DNA of 64,000 nucleotides from Yeosuana aquiaggeris (GCF_044003965.1 NZ_JBAWKC010000001.1:248001-312000); one strand, 5' to 3'; positions 43,451 to 53,611 are shown, counted from the stretch's first letter. A program made the numbers and translations. Notes: a model not told the origin generated them from the letters alone.

Positions 43451-44368
43451 TCAATCTTGAACAATGACATCTTTTGGTCCACATTTTCCGAATTCAGGTT
43501 GAATATTCACATGATTAATTTTGAACTTATGAAATAAAAGTTCTTCAATTTCATTCAAAACTTCATCAAACTGAGATAAAGTAATATTCTCATGAAAATC
43601 AACATGGGCTTCAAAATGGGTTTCATCCTCATTCAATTGCCACACATGTACATGATGAACATTTTTTATTTGCTCTAGTTCTTGAACTTCTTTAACAATA
43701 TCTTGAATTGGTATGTTTTCTGGAGCAAATAACATCAGTACATGAAAAGAATCCTTTAATAAATCAAAACCAACCCACACTAAATACAAGGCTATAATAA
43801 GAGTTAAAACGCTGTCTATCCAGTAAATCTCATAAAATTTCATCAATAACCCTCCTATTAACACCGCTACACTAGCTAACATATCTGTTAATAAATGTAA
43901 ATAGGCTGATCGCATATTCATATTTCTTTCTGAATCTTTTTTTAATAATAATACACTCAGTCCGTTAACTATAATCCCTAATAATGATAGCCAAATAACC
44001 AAGCCTGATTTAATTTCATGTGGGTGTTGAAATCTAATAGTAGCTTCTTTAATTAAAAGGATAGCAACAATAATTAAAGTTGCCGCATTAACAAAAGCAG
44101 CTAAAATTTCTGCACGCTTATAACCAAATGTTTTATGTAAAGAAGCCGATTTTTTTGATAAAACAGTTGCTATATAACTAACCATAAGAGATATTACATC
44201 TGTGAAATTGTGTAACGCATCGCTTAATAATGCTAAACTTCCAGAAACTAAACCACCTATTACCTGAGCAACAGTGATAAGAATGTTTAATAAAATAGAA
44301 ATAAAAAGATTTCTTCCTTTAAGTTGTTTATGGGAATGCTGATGGTTGTGCGTGTGTAAATTACTCAT
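43451..44368 (-). CDS. Cation diffusion facilitator family metal exporter (zinc type)
   Basis: The 305-residue protein begins with a His-rich stretch (HTHNHQHSHKQ). Six membrane helices follow, with metal-site motifs LLSDALHNFTDVISL in helix 2 and AYLHLLTDMLASVAVL in helix 5, each an HxxxD pair. A cytoplasmic ferredoxin-like domain with HHVHVWQLNEDETHFEAHVD follows at about 215-290. This layout fits Zn/Co/Cd efflux of the ZitB/CzcD class. Its start abuts the rpiB stop, so the two genes are co-transcribed. Confidence 0.93.
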   Translation of the reverse strand: MSNLHTHNHQHSHKQLKGRNLFISILLNILITVAQVIGGLVSGSLALLSDALHNFTDVISLMVSYIATVLSKKSASLHKTFGYKRAEILAAFVNAATLIIVAILLIKEATIRFQHPHEIKSGLVIWLSLLGIIVNGLSVLLLKKDSERNMNMRSAYLHLLTDMLASVAVLIGGLLMKFYEIYWIDSVLTLIIALYLVWVGFDLLKDSFHVLMLFAPENIPIQDIVKEVQELEQIKNVHHVHVWQLNEDETHFEAHVDFHENITLSQFDEVLNEIEELLFHKFKINHVNIQPEFGKCGPKDVIVQD

Positions 44369-44803
44369 TTAACAAGAAGTAGGGATCTTATTTACACGTG
44401 CCTGATGACGCCCACCTTCAAATTTAGTTTCAAAAAAAGTATCAACCATTTCTATAACTTGTTGAAGTGCTGTAAAACGAGCTGGAATAGATAAAATATT
44501 AGCATTATTATGTTGTCTTGCTAAAGCTACAATCTCTTTATTCCAACATAAAGCTGAACGTACACCTTGATGTTTATTTGCTGTCATATTAGCACCATTT
44601 CCACTTCCGCAAATAATAATTCCAAAGTCCGCTCTTTTTTCTTCAACATCTGAAGCAACAGGATGAATAAAGTCTGGATAGTCTACACTATCTGTAGTAT
44701 CAGTACCATAATTTTTTATAGTATAACCTTTTAATTTTAAATGTTTTATAATTTCAAATTTATACTCAACACCAGCGTGATCATTGCCAATTGAAATAGT
44801 CAT
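44369..44803 (-). CDS. rpiB: Ribose-5-phosphate isomerase B
   Basis: RpiB interconverts ribose-5-phosphate and ribulose-5-phosphate. The 144-residue product has ISIGNDHAGVEYK at the start, the active-site cysteine in IICGSGNGANMTANKHQG near residue 65-70, and LSIPARFTA later. Length and motifs are typical. It leads directly into the CDF exporter gene with no gap. Confidence 0.95.
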   Translation of the reverse strand: MTISIGNDHAGVEYKFEIIKHLKLKGYTIKNYGTDTTDSVDYPDFIHPVASDVEEKRADFGIIICGSGNGANMTANKHQGVRSALCWNKEIVALARQHNNANILSIPARFTALQQVIEMVDTFFETKFEGGRHQARVNKIPTSC

Positions 44804-45429
44804 AATATATAATTTTTAAGAAGTAAAGGTAATAAATATGTCTTATAATTTTAGTTTATAACACTATTCATTATCTGTTCATAACTGTTTATAATTAATT
44901 AAAAGTAAAATGGTTTTAATTCAAAAAAAAATACAATCAAAAACTTGAAAAGAATGACCTAATTTTTAATATTTTTTTATATAAAAGTTGTTACACTAAT
45001 TTTATATGATACCAACATAAAAAATAAAAATACTTATAACAAAACATCTTATATTTTTAGTTATTAACAACGGTTAATATTAAATATAAAACACCTTAAA
45101 ATGAATATTTTAAAGAAATATAACTTGTTCATTAACTATTAATAGAAGGTAAATAAATTGATATCAAAATAAAATGTAAAAAAGTTATTGCACATATTAA
45201 CAGACTATAATAACCATCATTATTTTTTTAAATTTTAAAAAGAAATTAATAATATAATATATAATGTGGATAAGTTAATTTTAACTTAACATAACGTTTA
45301 AAAAATATGTTTTAATATTTAAAGTGTAACTTTGTAAAAAATAAATAGCTAATCTTCTCCTAAAAAAGAGCTATATAATAACTCAATTTCCAGTATCTTA
45401 GGAAATTAATATGATTACAAAAAATTTAA
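44804..45429. other. Long AT-rich gap with a candidate rnr promoter
   Basis: This 626-base stretch between the divergent rpiB and rnr genes is extremely AT-rich and contains no credible gene on either strand. It must carry the promoters of both transcripts. TAACTTTG at 45327-45334 matches the -7 consensus TAnnTTTG, about 96 bases before rnr. No other structure was recognised. Confidence 0.5.
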
Positions 45430-47619
45430 ATGACAAGACATAAAAAACAGAAATCATCTCAAAAGATTTCTAACCTTACAAATACAATTCTAAGTATTTT
45501 AAAAAAAGATAGAAACCAAAGTTTTAACTATAAACAAATTGCTTCTAAACTAGGAGTTAATGATGCCAGTAGTCGAAACCAAATAATAAAAAAATTACAT
45601 GCTTTAGCAGCTCAGAAAGAAATAGAGGAATTTGAACGTGGTAAATTCAAAGCTATTGTTACTACGGAATACCATTCAGGAATTTTAGACTTATCTGTAA
45701 AAGGATCTGGTTATGTTATTTGTGATGATTTTGATGAAGATATTTTTATAGCATCCAATAATATAAATAGAGCCTTAAATGGTGATGAAGTTGAGTTTTA
45801 CGTTTATAAAAGACGTAAAAGAGGTAAGATGGAAGGAGAAATAACGCAGGTTATTAAGCGAGCTAAAAGTGAATATGTAGGAGTTATTCAAGTACATAAT
45901 AATTATGCCTTTGTAATACCTGATAGTAATAAAATGTACAAAGATATTTTTGTACCTATTAATAAAATAAATAAAGCGGAAGATGGTGATAAAGTGTTGG
46001 TTTCATTAGAAGACTGGCCAGAAAATGCAGATTCACCTAATGGAAAAGTGTTACAGGTTTTAGGTAAACCGGGAGAACATAATACAGAGATTCATTCTAT
46101 TTTGGCTGAATACGGATTACCTTATGAATTTCCGCATGAAGTTGAAAATTTTGCTGATACTTTAGATACGTCTATTACAGCTGAAGAAATTGCAAAGCGC
46201 AGAGATATGCGAAACGTTTTAACCTTTACTATCGACCCTAAAGATGCTAAAGATTTTGATGATGCTTTATCTTTTAAAATTTTAGATAATGGACTCTATG
46301 AAATAGGGATTCACATTGCAGATGTGTCTCATTATTTACAAGAAGGAACTATACTGGATGATGAAGCTTATGAACGCGCAACCTCTGTTTATTTAGTAGA
46401 TAGAGTAGTGCCTATGCTTCCTGAAGTATTATCAAACAACGCATGTTCTTTAAGACCACATGAAGAAAAATACACCTTTTCAGCAGTCTTTAAAATTAAT
46501 AACAAAGCTGAAGTAAAAGAACAATGGTTTGGTAGAACAGTTACTTATAGTGATGCTAGGTTTGCTTATGAAGAAGCGCAAGCAATTATAGAATCAAAAT
46601 CAAATAATATACCTCAAGAGGTTTCTTTGACTGGTGAGCCATATCAAACGTCACCAGAAATAACACAAGCTGTCTTAAAGTTAGATGAACTAGCTAAAAT
46701 CATGCGTAAAAGGCGTATGAATGAAGGTGCTATATCATTTGATAAAGTGGAAGTGAAGTTTGATTTGGACGCAGAGGCTAATCCTGTAGGGGTGTTTTTT
46801 AAAACAACTAAGGATGCTAATAAATTAATTGAAGAATTTATGTTACTTGCTAATAAGAAAGTGGCAGAATTTATAGGTAAACAATCCCCTAAAAAAACCT
46901 TTATATATCGTGTACACGACGAACCGGACGTCAGTAAACTTGCTACGCTGCAAGGGGTGGTATCAAAGTTTGGTTATAAATTAAATTTTAAAGATAGAAA
47001 AACCACAACAGCTTCGTTAAATAATTTATTACAAGAAGTAGTTGGTAAAAAAGAACAAAATTTAGTTGATACTTTAACTATACGGACCATGAGTAAGGCA
47101 GAATACACCACTCATAATATAGGTCATTATGGTTTAGCGTTTGATTATTACAGTCATTTTACATCTCCAATTCGTCGTTACCCTGATGTGATGGCCCATC
47201 GTTTATTACAATTATATCTGGATGGAGGGAAATCTGTTAATGAAGATATTTATGAAGATAAATGCAATCACTCCAGTAATATGGAAAATTTAGCTACTAA
47301 AGCGGAGCGTGACTCTATAAAATATATGCAAATACGTTTTATGGAAGATCATAAAAACGAAGAATTTTTGGGAGTTATTTCCGGAGTAACAGATTGGGGA
47401 ATTTATGTTGAAATTATTTCTAATAAGTGCGAAGGAATGGTAAGTGTTAGGGATATTAAAGATGATCATTATGTGTTTGATGAAGGTCAATATGCTTTAG
47501 TTGGTAAGACCACAAAAAACATGTATCAACTTGGTGATGAGGTGATTGTAAGAGTTAAAAACACTGATTTAGTTAAAAAACATTTAGATTTTAATTTAAT
47601 TGGTAAAAAAGAGGAATAA
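45430..47619 (+). CDS. rnr: Ribonuclease R
   Basis: RNase R is a processive 3'-5' exoribonuclease that degrades structured RNA. The 729-residue protein has a helix-turn-helix-like N-terminus, cold-shock domains near 80-240, and the RNB catalytic domain with TIDPKDAKDFDDALSFK near residue 270-285, whose aspartates bind metal. A C-terminal S1 domain (EFLGVISGVTDWGIYVEI, near 640-720) completes it. FTSPIRRYPDVMAHRLLQ is a further family mark. It stands alone after the AT-rich gap. Confidence 0.95.
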   Translation: MTRHKKQKSSQKISNLTNTILSILKKDRNQSFNYKQIASKLGVNDASSRNQIIKKLHALAAQKEIEEFERGKFKAIVTTEYHSGILDLSVKGSGYVICDDFDEDIFIASNNINRALNGDEVEFYVYKRRKRGKMEGEITQVIKRAKSEYVGVIQVHNNYAFVIPDSNKMYKDIFVPINKINKAEDGDKVLVSLEDWPENADSPNGKVLQVLGKPGEHNTEIHSILAEYGLPYEFPHEVENFADTLDTSITAEEIAKRRDMRNVLTFTIDPKDAKDFDDALSFKILDNGLYEIGIHIADVSHYLQEGTILDDEAYERATSVYLVDRVVPMLPEVLSNNACSLRPHEEKYTFSAVFKINNKAEVKEQWFGRTVTYSDARFAYEEAQAIIESKSNNIPQEVSLTGEPYQTSPEITQAVLKLDELAKIMRKRRMNEGAISFDKVEVKFDLDAEANPVGVFFKTTKDANKLIEEFMLLANKKVAEFIGKQSPKKTFIYRVHDEPDVSKLATLQGVVSKFGYKLNFKDRKTTTASLNNLLQEVVGKKEQNLVDTLTIRTMSKAEYTTHNIGHYGLAFDYYSHFTSPIRRYPDVMAHRLLQLYLDGGKSVNEDIYEDKCNHSSNMENLATKAERDSIKYMQIRFMEDHKNEEFLGVISGVTDWGIYVEIISNKCEGMVSVRDIKDDHYVFDEGQYALVGKTTKNMYQLGDEVIVRVKNTDLVKKHLDFNLIGKKEE

Positions 47620-47656
47620 TTATTGATACCATGACGTTATATAAAAAAATAAAAAC

Positions 47657-48331
47657 ATGAAACGCTTATTGACATTATTAGTATTTGTTTATGCTGTATC
47701 CTTATCAGCACAAAATTCCATTGAAAAAACCATAGGTGAATTTACTGAACTTAAAGTTTTTGATTTAATAGAAGTTGAAATGATAAAATCCAACGAAAAT
47801 AAAATTACTATTTCAGGAAAAAACAATAAAGATGTTGTGGTAAATAATAAAAATGGAAAGCTGAAGATTAAAATGAATATTGAAAAGCTTTTTGATGGCA
47901 ACAACACTAAAGTTATTTTGTATTATACAGCTGTTGATGTTCTTGACGCTAATGAAGGGGCAAAAATTTATTCTAAAGATGAGATAAAACAATTTGAACT
48001 AGATTTAAGATCACAAGAAGGAGGCTCTATCAATATTTTTTGTGATGTTTCATATTTAAATGTTAAAGCAGTAACGGGTGGTATTGTAGAAGTCTCAGGG
48101 AAGTCTAAAAAGCAAGATGTTTCTTTATTAACTGGAGGGATTTTTAAGGGGGAAAATAATGAGACTGAAAATACGGAAGTATCTATCAATGCCGCAGGTG
48201 AGGCTTATGTAAAAGCAAGTAAAGTGGTTGATATAAAAATAAGGGCAGGAGGAGATGTTTTTATTTATGGCAACCCAGAAACCGTTAATGAAAGTAAAGT
48301 ATTAGGAGGCAGAGTAAAACGAATGAATTAA
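47657..48331 (+). CDS. Secreted DUF2807 (head GIN) domain protein
   Basis: The 224-residue protein has a signal peptide (MKRLLTLLVFVYAVSLSA) and then a right-handed beta-helix-like DUF2807 domain. It opens FTELKVFDLIEVEMIKS and continues with short regular strands such as LNVKAVTGGIVEVSGKSKKQ. Function is unknown; some members are called auto-transporter adhesins, though proof is lacking. It follows rnr by 37 bases and ends in a clear terminator. Confidence 0.8.
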   Translation: MKRLLTLLVFVYAVSLSAQNSIEKTIGEFTELKVFDLIEVEMIKSNENKITISGKNNKDVVVNNKNGKLKIKMNIEKLFDGNNTKVILYYTAVDVLDANEGAKIYSKDEIKQFELDLRSQEGGSINIFCDVSYLNVKAVTGGIVEVSGKSKKQDVSLLTGGIFKGENNETENTEVSINAAGEAYVKASKVVDIKIRAGGDVFIYGNPETVNESKVLGGRVKRMN

Positions 48332-48351
48332 CTATCGGAAAAAAGATATTA

Positions 48352-48380
48352 AAAAAAGCTTGTTTTTAACAGGCTTTTTT
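48352..48380 (+). terminator. Terminator after the DUF2807 gene
   Basis: AAAAAAGCTTGTT pairs with AACAGGCTTTTTT around TTT, a 13-bp stem with one G-T pair and a T-run on the plus strand. Confidence 0.8.
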
Positions 48381-48461
48381 TATTGTAAAAAATGAAATCA
48401 AATCCAAATCAATAATAATCTATATAATATTTCTTTACTTTGTATAAACGCATAGAAATTT

Positions 48462-49157
48462 ATGTTTGAAGATATTATAAGAGCAATTCCTTTTGGTGTG
48501 ATATTAGCCTTCACTATAGGACCTGTTTTTTTTGTGCTTCTTGAAACCAGCGTTACAAAAGGGTTTAAGAGCGCCTTAATATTTGACCTAGGTGTTATGT
48601 TTGCGGATATTTTATTTATTCTTGTGGCTTTTTATAGTACCAACAAATTGTTAGATAAAATAAAAGATGATCCTAATTTTTTGGTTTTTGGTGGTGTTTT
48701 GTTAGTTGTTTATGGTTTTATTTCATTTATAAAAACCTCTAAATCTTTCAGAGATATTGTTAAAGAATATCATAGAATTGACATTCAAAAAAAATATGGT
48801 AAATTATTTTTAAAAGGTTTTTTACTTAATTTTATTAACATTGGCGTCTTATTGGGCTGGGTTGCTTTTATAGTTTTAGCTAATTCTTTAACAGACAATA
48901 AAGAAGGGGTCATTGTATTTTTATCAACCATTTTAATAGTCTATTTTTTAATAGACCTGGTTAAAATAGCCGTTTCTAAAAAATTAAAGAATAAACTAAC
49001 CCCACGAATTATTTTTAAAACAAAAAAAATTATAGCCTTAGTCATTTTAGGCTTTGGTGTTTTACTTTTAGTACAAGCTTTTTTTCCTAAAGAAAAGGAA
49101 TTGATCAAAGAAAAGTTTGAAAAGATTAATATTATAAAAGAAAAACCCTCAGATTGA
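48462..49157 (+). CDS. LysE family translocator
   Basis: The 231-residue membrane protein has six predicted helices. It begins FEDIIRAIPFGVILAFTIGP with the family motif GPVFFVLLETSVTKGFKSAL, where conserved glycine and proline lie in the first helix. LysE-type proteins export amino acids or related small molecules at the inner membrane. Substrate is unknown here. A bidirectional terminator overlaps its last codons and separates it from the convergent tRNA-Cys. Confidence 0.88.
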   Translation: MFEDIIRAIPFGVILAFTIGPVFFVLLETSVTKGFKSALIFDLGVMFADILFILVAFYSTNKLLDKIKDDPNFLVFGGVLLVVYGFISFIKTSKSFRDIVKEYHRIDIQKKYGKLFLKGFLLNFINIGVLLGWVAFIVLANSLTDNKEGVIVFLSTILIVYFLIDLVKIAVSKKLKNKLTPRIIFKTKKIIALVILGFGVLLLVQAFFPKEKELIKEKFEKINIIKEKPSD

Positions 49158-49171
49158 TCTGAAGGTTTTTT
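49141..49171. terminator. Bidirectional terminator between lysE and tRNA-Cys
   Basis: AAAAACCCTCAGAT pairs with ATCTGAAGGTTTTT around TG with one mismatch, and A- and T-runs lie on the two sides. It can end both the LysE gene and the convergent tRNA-Cys. Confidence 0.8.
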
Positions 49172-49172
49172 G

Positions 49173-49243
49173 AGGCGTCGAGCGGATTCGAACCGCTGTA
49201 GAAGGTTTTGCAGACCTCTGCCTAGCCACTCGGCCACAACGCC
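49173..49243 (-). tRNA. tRNA-Cys (GCA anticodon)
   Basis: Read on the minus strand: the acceptor GGCGTTG pairs with CGACGCC, the D-arm is GGCCGAGTGGCTAGGC, the anticodon arm is AGGTCTGCAAAACCT with GCA in the loop, and the T-arm is AGCGGTTCGAATCCGCT. The discriminator is U, as expected for cysteine. CCA is not encoded. Confidence 0.95.
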
Positions 49244-49292
49244 ATTTTCTGACTGCAAATATAAAAAAAAATAGAGTTTTTCTGACTATTAT

Positions 49293-49655
49293 TTACTTTT
49301 TACGTTTATCGGTCATTTTAATCGTTACTTTTTCAACATCACCCCCAATAGGTGGGTTTAATTTACTTACCCATACAGTTGCTTTGTTTACCAGATGAGC
49401 TTCTTTAAAAATTCTATCTAAAATACGTTTACCCACGGTTTCTAAGAGATAAGCAGGTTTACTCATTTCGTCTCTTACAATACGGTTTAATAAAACATAA
49501 TCAACAGTATCAATAAGTTTATCAGATTTTGCAGAGGTTTCTAGGTTGGCTTCAACTTTTAAATCTACGCGATAATCACTACCTATTTTTGTTTCTTCCC
49601 GAAGACAACCATGATGCGCAAACACACGTATGTTTTCAACTTTTATAATTCCCAT
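49293..49655 (-). CDS. folB: Dihydroneopterin aldolase
   Basis: FolB makes 6-hydroxymethyl-dihydropterin in folate synthesis. The 120-residue length is typical. It begins MGIIKVENIRVFAHHGCLRE with the AHHG motif, and has TVDYVLLNRIVRDEM, then LLETVGKRILDRIF with the active-site glutamate, and ends with the KLNPPIGGDVEKVTI segment. It is divergent from glnS. Confidence 0.92.
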   Translation of the reverse strand: MGIIKVENIRVFAHHGCLREETKIGSDYRVDLKVEANLETSAKSDKLIDTVDYVLLNRIVRDEMSKPAYLLETVGKRILDRIFKEAHLVNKATVWVSKLNPPIGGDVEKVTIKMTDKRKK

Positions 49656-49756
49656 AGTATGGCTTTTTAAGTCATCAAAATTACCTAATTTTACACAATA
49701 TTTTTTGATTAATAGGTATCATTTAAAATCATAAACTAGCTACTGGCTATTATTTT

Positions 49757-51805
49757 ATGTCTGAAGAAAAAAAACCACTAAATTTTTTAGAGCAAATCAT
49801 TGAGGAAGATTTGGCTAATGGAATGGACAAAAACGAATTGCGTTTTCGTTTTCCACCAGAACCAAATGGCTATTTGCACATTGGCCACACAAAAGCTATT
49901 GGCATTAGTTTTGGTTTGGGTGAAAAATATAATGCACCTGTTAATCTGCGTTTTGATGATACAAACCCGGCGAAAGAAGAGCAAGAGTATGTTGATGCGA
50001 TTAAAAAAGACGTATCGTGGTTGGGATATACGTGGGACAAGGAATTATATTCTTCAGATTACTTTCAACAGCTTTTTGATTGGGCTGTTAAATTAATTAA
50101 AGAAGGAAAAGCGTATGTTGATTCTCAATCTTCAGAAGCTATGGCTGAACAAAAAGGAACACCAACACAACCAGGAGTTGATAGTCCATTTAGAAACAGA
50201 AGTGTTGAAGAAAATCTTGATTTGTTCAACCGTATGAAAAATGGTGAATTTGAGGAAGGGTCGCATATTCTTAGAGCAAAGATTGACATGCAACATCCCA
50301 ATATGTTAATGCGTGACCCCATCATGTATCGCATTTTAAAAAAGCAGCATCACAGAACGGGTGATACCTGGTGTATTTACCCTATGTATGATTGGACACA
50401 CGGAGAAAGTGATTATGTAGAATCAATCTCACATTCATTGTGTTCTTTAGAATTCAAACCCCATAGAGAGCTTTATGATTGGTTTTTAGACCAGGTTGTA
50501 GCTGACGGCACTGTTAGGCCTAAGCAACGAGAGTTTGCGCGCTTAAACCTTAGCTATACCATTATGAGCAAAAGAAAGTTGCTCCAATTGGTTGAAGAAG
50601 GCGTTGTAAAAGGGTGGGACGATCCGCGAATGCCTACTATTTCTGGTTTGAGACGCAGAGGATATACGCCCACGGCTATTAGAAAGTTTGTGGAAACGGT
50701 TGGAGTTGCTAAGCGCGACAATGTGATTGATGTGTCTCTTTTAGAATTTTGTATTCGTGAAGATTTAAACAAAATAGCACCACGTGTGATGGCGGTTTTA
50801 GATCCTGTAAAGTTAATTATTACCAATTATCCTGAAGGAAAAGAGGAGTGGTTGGAAGCCGAGAATAATCAGGAAGATGAAAAGGCAGGCTTTAGAAAAG
50901 TGCCTTTTTCAAAGGAATTATATATAGAAAGAGATGATTTTAAAGAAGTCGCCAACAGTAAATATTTTAGGCTGGCATTAGGAAAAGAAGTACGTCTTAA
51001 AAATGCTTATATCATTAAAGGTGAAAGCGTTGTGAAGGATATGAATGGAAATATCACCGAAATACATTGTACTTATGATTCTGATAGTTTAAGCGGAACA
51101 GGTACCGAAGCCAGTTTAAGAAAAGTAAAAGGCACTTTGCATTGGGTTTCAATAAAACATGCCATAAAAGCAGAAGTAAGAGAGTATGACAGATTGTTTA
51201 TGGATGAATCTCCAGACAGTCATCAAGACAAAGATTTTATGGAGTTTATCAACCCAGATTCTTTAAAAATTATTGAGGTTTATGTGGAACCAAGTTTATT
51301 AGAAGCCAAGGTTGGAGATAGGTTTCAGTTTCAGCGCTTAGGCTATTTTAATGTTGATGACGATTCTAGTGAAAAGTTATTGATATTTAATAAAACGGTA
51401 GGGTTACGTGATACCTGGGCAAAACAAGAGGAATCCACTCAAACCTCAAATAAATCAATATCAAAAGAGGGTCAAAATCAAGTAAAAAACAACCAAAATC
51501 AACGACAAAGACAGGCTTTGGATGTCATACAGCAATTAGGTAAAAAGTACACTAATTTACCTGAGGCTAAACAACTTAAGGCGAAAGCTGAAATTCAGGA
51601 ACTTGCTAAAAATGTGAGTTATGAGGATTTGGAGCCCTTGTTTTCAACAGCGGCAAAAAAAGTTGGAACCAGAATTGCCACGATGATTACTTTAGGTGTT
51701 TTACTTAAAAAGGGTCTTAAAAAAAATGCTGAAATAGAGGCTTTTATTCAGAAAGGATTAGATGATAAGGACGCCCTTTTAGTGGCTGAGGCTTCTGCTG
51801 TTTAA
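49757..51805 (+). CDS. glnS: Glutaminyl-tRNA synthetase with C-terminal extension
   Basis: GlnRS charges tRNA-Gln. The class I signatures are seen: PPEPNGYLHIGHTKAIGI (HIGH motif, near residue 35) and IMSKRKLLQLV (MSK motif, near 275). The anticodon-binding beta barrels follow up to about residue 560. Compared with the usual 550-residue enzyme, this one is 682 residues. The extra 120 comprise a low-complexity linker rich in N, Q and K (about 565-590) and a helical tail. The tail resembles accessory RNA-binding domains but was not assigned. Confidence 0.94.
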   Translation: MSEEKKPLNFLEQIIEEDLANGMDKNELRFRFPPEPNGYLHIGHTKAIGISFGLGEKYNAPVNLRFDDTNPAKEEQEYVDAIKKDVSWLGYTWDKELYSSDYFQQLFDWAVKLIKEGKAYVDSQSSEAMAEQKGTPTQPGVDSPFRNRSVEENLDLFNRMKNGEFEEGSHILRAKIDMQHPNMLMRDPIMYRILKKQHHRTGDTWCIYPMYDWTHGESDYVESISHSLCSLEFKPHRELYDWFLDQVVADGTVRPKQREFARLNLSYTIMSKRKLLQLVEEGVVKGWDDPRMPTISGLRRRGYTPTAIRKFVETVGVAKRDNVIDVSLLEFCIREDLNKIAPRVMAVLDPVKLIITNYPEGKEEWLEAENNQEDEKAGFRKVPFSKELYIERDDFKEVANSKYFRLALGKEVRLKNAYIIKGESVVKDMNGNITEIHCTYDSDSLSGTGTEASLRKVKGTLHWVSIKHAIKAEVREYDRLFMDESPDSHQDKDFMEFINPDSLKIIEVYVEPSLLEAKVGDRFQFQRLGYFNVDDDSSEKLLIFNKTVGLRDTWAKQEESTQTSNKSISKEGQNQVKNNQNQRQRQALDVIQQLGKKYTNLPEAKQLKAKAEIQELAKNVSYEDLEPLFSTAAKKVGTRIATMITLGVLLKKGLKKNAEIEAFIQKGLDDKDALLVAEASAV

Positions 51806-51903
51806 ATTGAAATATCGTTTTAAACTGTTGATTTACAAAATGCTAAAAAGTATTGATATTAGAATTTTAACTATATTTAAATTCTAACTAAAACTATCTT
51901 TTT

Positions 51904-52386
51904 ATGGAATTAAATTTTTTAGCAATTCTTGCAGCTGCAGTGTCAGCGTTATTTATTGGATTTGTTTGGTATAACCCGAAAGTCTTTGGAAATGCCTGGA
52001 TGAAAGCCGCGGGTGTTACTGAAGAGCAGATCAAAGGAGGAAACATTGTTAAAATACTTGTTTTATCGCTTCTGTTTGCTTTTATGTTAGCTTTTATATT
52101 ACCAACTATAGTTATTCATCAAATGGGTGCTATGGGTATGGTTGGTGGAGATCCAACAATAGCTTTACCTTCTTATGACGCGTTTATGACTGATTATGGA
52201 GATGCTTTCAGAACCTTTAAGCACGGTGCACTTCATGGCTTTATTGCAGGGCTGTTTATTGCGCTTCCAATTTTAGGGACTAATGCCTTGTTTGAGCGTA
52301 AAGGCGCTAAATATATTTTAATCAATAGCGGCTATTGGATTGTAACACTAACGGTTATGGGTGCTATAATTTGTGGTTGGAAATAA
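51904..52386 (+). CDS. DUF1761 family membrane protein
   Basis: The 160-residue protein has four membrane helices. The start ELNFLAILAAAVSALFIGFV and WYNPKVFGNAWMKAAGVTEE form the DUF1761 signature. The end WIVTLTVMGAIICGWK is also typical. Function is unknown. It follows glnS by 98 bases and precedes the FemAB-like gene on the same strand. Confidence 0.85.
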   Translation: MELNFLAILAAAVSALFIGFVWYNPKVFGNAWMKAAGVTEEQIKGGNIVKILVLSLLFAFMLAFILPTIVIHQMGAMGMVGGDPTIALPSYDAFMTDYGDAFRTFKHGALHGFIAGLFIALPILGTNALFERKGAKYILINSGYWIVTLTVMGAIICGWK

Positions 52387-52450
52387 TATTGTAACCTTTT
52401 AATATTTTTAAAGACTGATGACCTAAGTTTTCAGTCTTTATTTTTTTAAT

Positions 52451-53611
52451 TTGATAGAATTTAAAATATATACAGCAGTTAAGGACCTTCCAATTATTGA
52501 ATGGAATGGTTTAACTCGCCACGACATTTTTTTACAAACTCATTATTTAGAAGCTTTTGAAAAGGCCTGTCCTAATACCATTTGTGTCTATTATGTTGGC
52601 GTGTTTAATAAAAATGAACTTGTTGGCGTCGCTGTTATTCAAAGAGTACAATTGTATTTAAAGGACATGTTCAGACACGAAGGTGCTACTCGTTTTAAAG
52701 AAGTGCTTCAAAACGCACTTTCAAAGTTTTTAAAAGGGAATATTTTAGTAGTTGGTAATTTAACTCATACCGGGCAACATGGTATTTTTATTGACCAAAC
52801 AAAAATTTCTCAAACACAGTTTATTGAAAAAATATTTGAAGCATGTGAAGAATTAACAAAGTGGATAAGAATAGAAAGGAAACGAAAAATACGTTTAATT
52901 CTTTTTAAAGATTACTTTAAAAATGATTCTATTCACTTGGAGCAGTCTGTTTTTGAGTCCAAAAAGTTTTATAAAATGCAGGTTCAGCCTAATATGGTTA
53001 TGAAACCGAGAAAAAATTGGTTAAGTACTCAGGATTATGTTGCTGATATGACCACTAAATACAGATCAAGATTTAATCGGGCTAGGCAAAAAAGGCAATC
53101 AATCATTACCAAGGAATTAAATATTGAGGAGATAAAAAATCACTCTATCGATTTATATAAACTGTATAAAAACGTGTCTAAAAATGCGTCTTTTAATACG
53201 TTTATATTACCAAAAAATCATTTTTTAATATTGAAAGAGCATCTGTTAGATGATTTTAAAGTTTTTGGATATTATTTAAATAATGAACTCATTGGTTTTT
53301 ACAGTTTAATCCTGAATAATAATTCTTTAGAAACCTATTTTTTAGGGTATGATTCAGAGCATCAACACAGTAATCAGCTGTATTTAAATATGCTTTATGA
53401 TATGGCTGCGTATGCTATTAATAATGGATTTGAGTCGGTTGTGTATGCCCGTACGGCTATGGAAATTAAAAGCTCCGTTGGAGCACAACCAGAAACCATG
53501 TTTATCTATTTAAAATATACAAATAGTTTTGTGAACGCCCTTTTAAAACAGATATTCAATCTCATGAATCCTACTCAGAAATGGGAGGAAAGACGCCCTT
53601 TTAAAAAATAA
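52451..53611 (+). CDS. FemAB/GNAT-like acyltransferase
   Basis: The 386-residue product starts with TTG (MIEFKIYTAVKDLPIIEWNG). It has two GNAT-like halves: VYYVGVFNKNELVGVAVIQR near residue 50, and FGYYLNNELIGFYSLILN near residue 275, where an acyl donor could bind. The region TTKYRSRFNRARQKRQ resembles the basic patch of peptidyl or acyl transferases. The role could be transfer of amino acids or acyl groups to envelope components; the substrate is unknown. A convergent terminator overlaps its end. Confidence 0.65.
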   Translation: MIEFKIYTAVKDLPIIEWNGLTRHDIFLQTHYLEAFEKACPNTICVYYVGVFNKNELVGVAVIQRVQLYLKDMFRHEGATRFKEVLQNALSKFLKGNILVVGNLTHTGQHGIFIDQTKISQTQFIEKIFEACEELTKWIRIERKRKIRLILFKDYFKNDSIHLEQSVFESKKFYKMQVQPNMVMKPRKNWLSTQDYVADMTTKYRSRFNRARQKRQSIITKELNIEEIKNHSIDLYKLYKNVSKNASFNTFILPKNHFLILKEHLLDDFKVFGYYLNNELIGFYSLILNNNSLETYFLGYDSEHQHSNQLYLNMLYDMAAYAINNGFESVVYARTAMEIKSSVGAQPETMFIYLKYTNSFVNALLKQIFNLMNPTQKWEERRPFKK

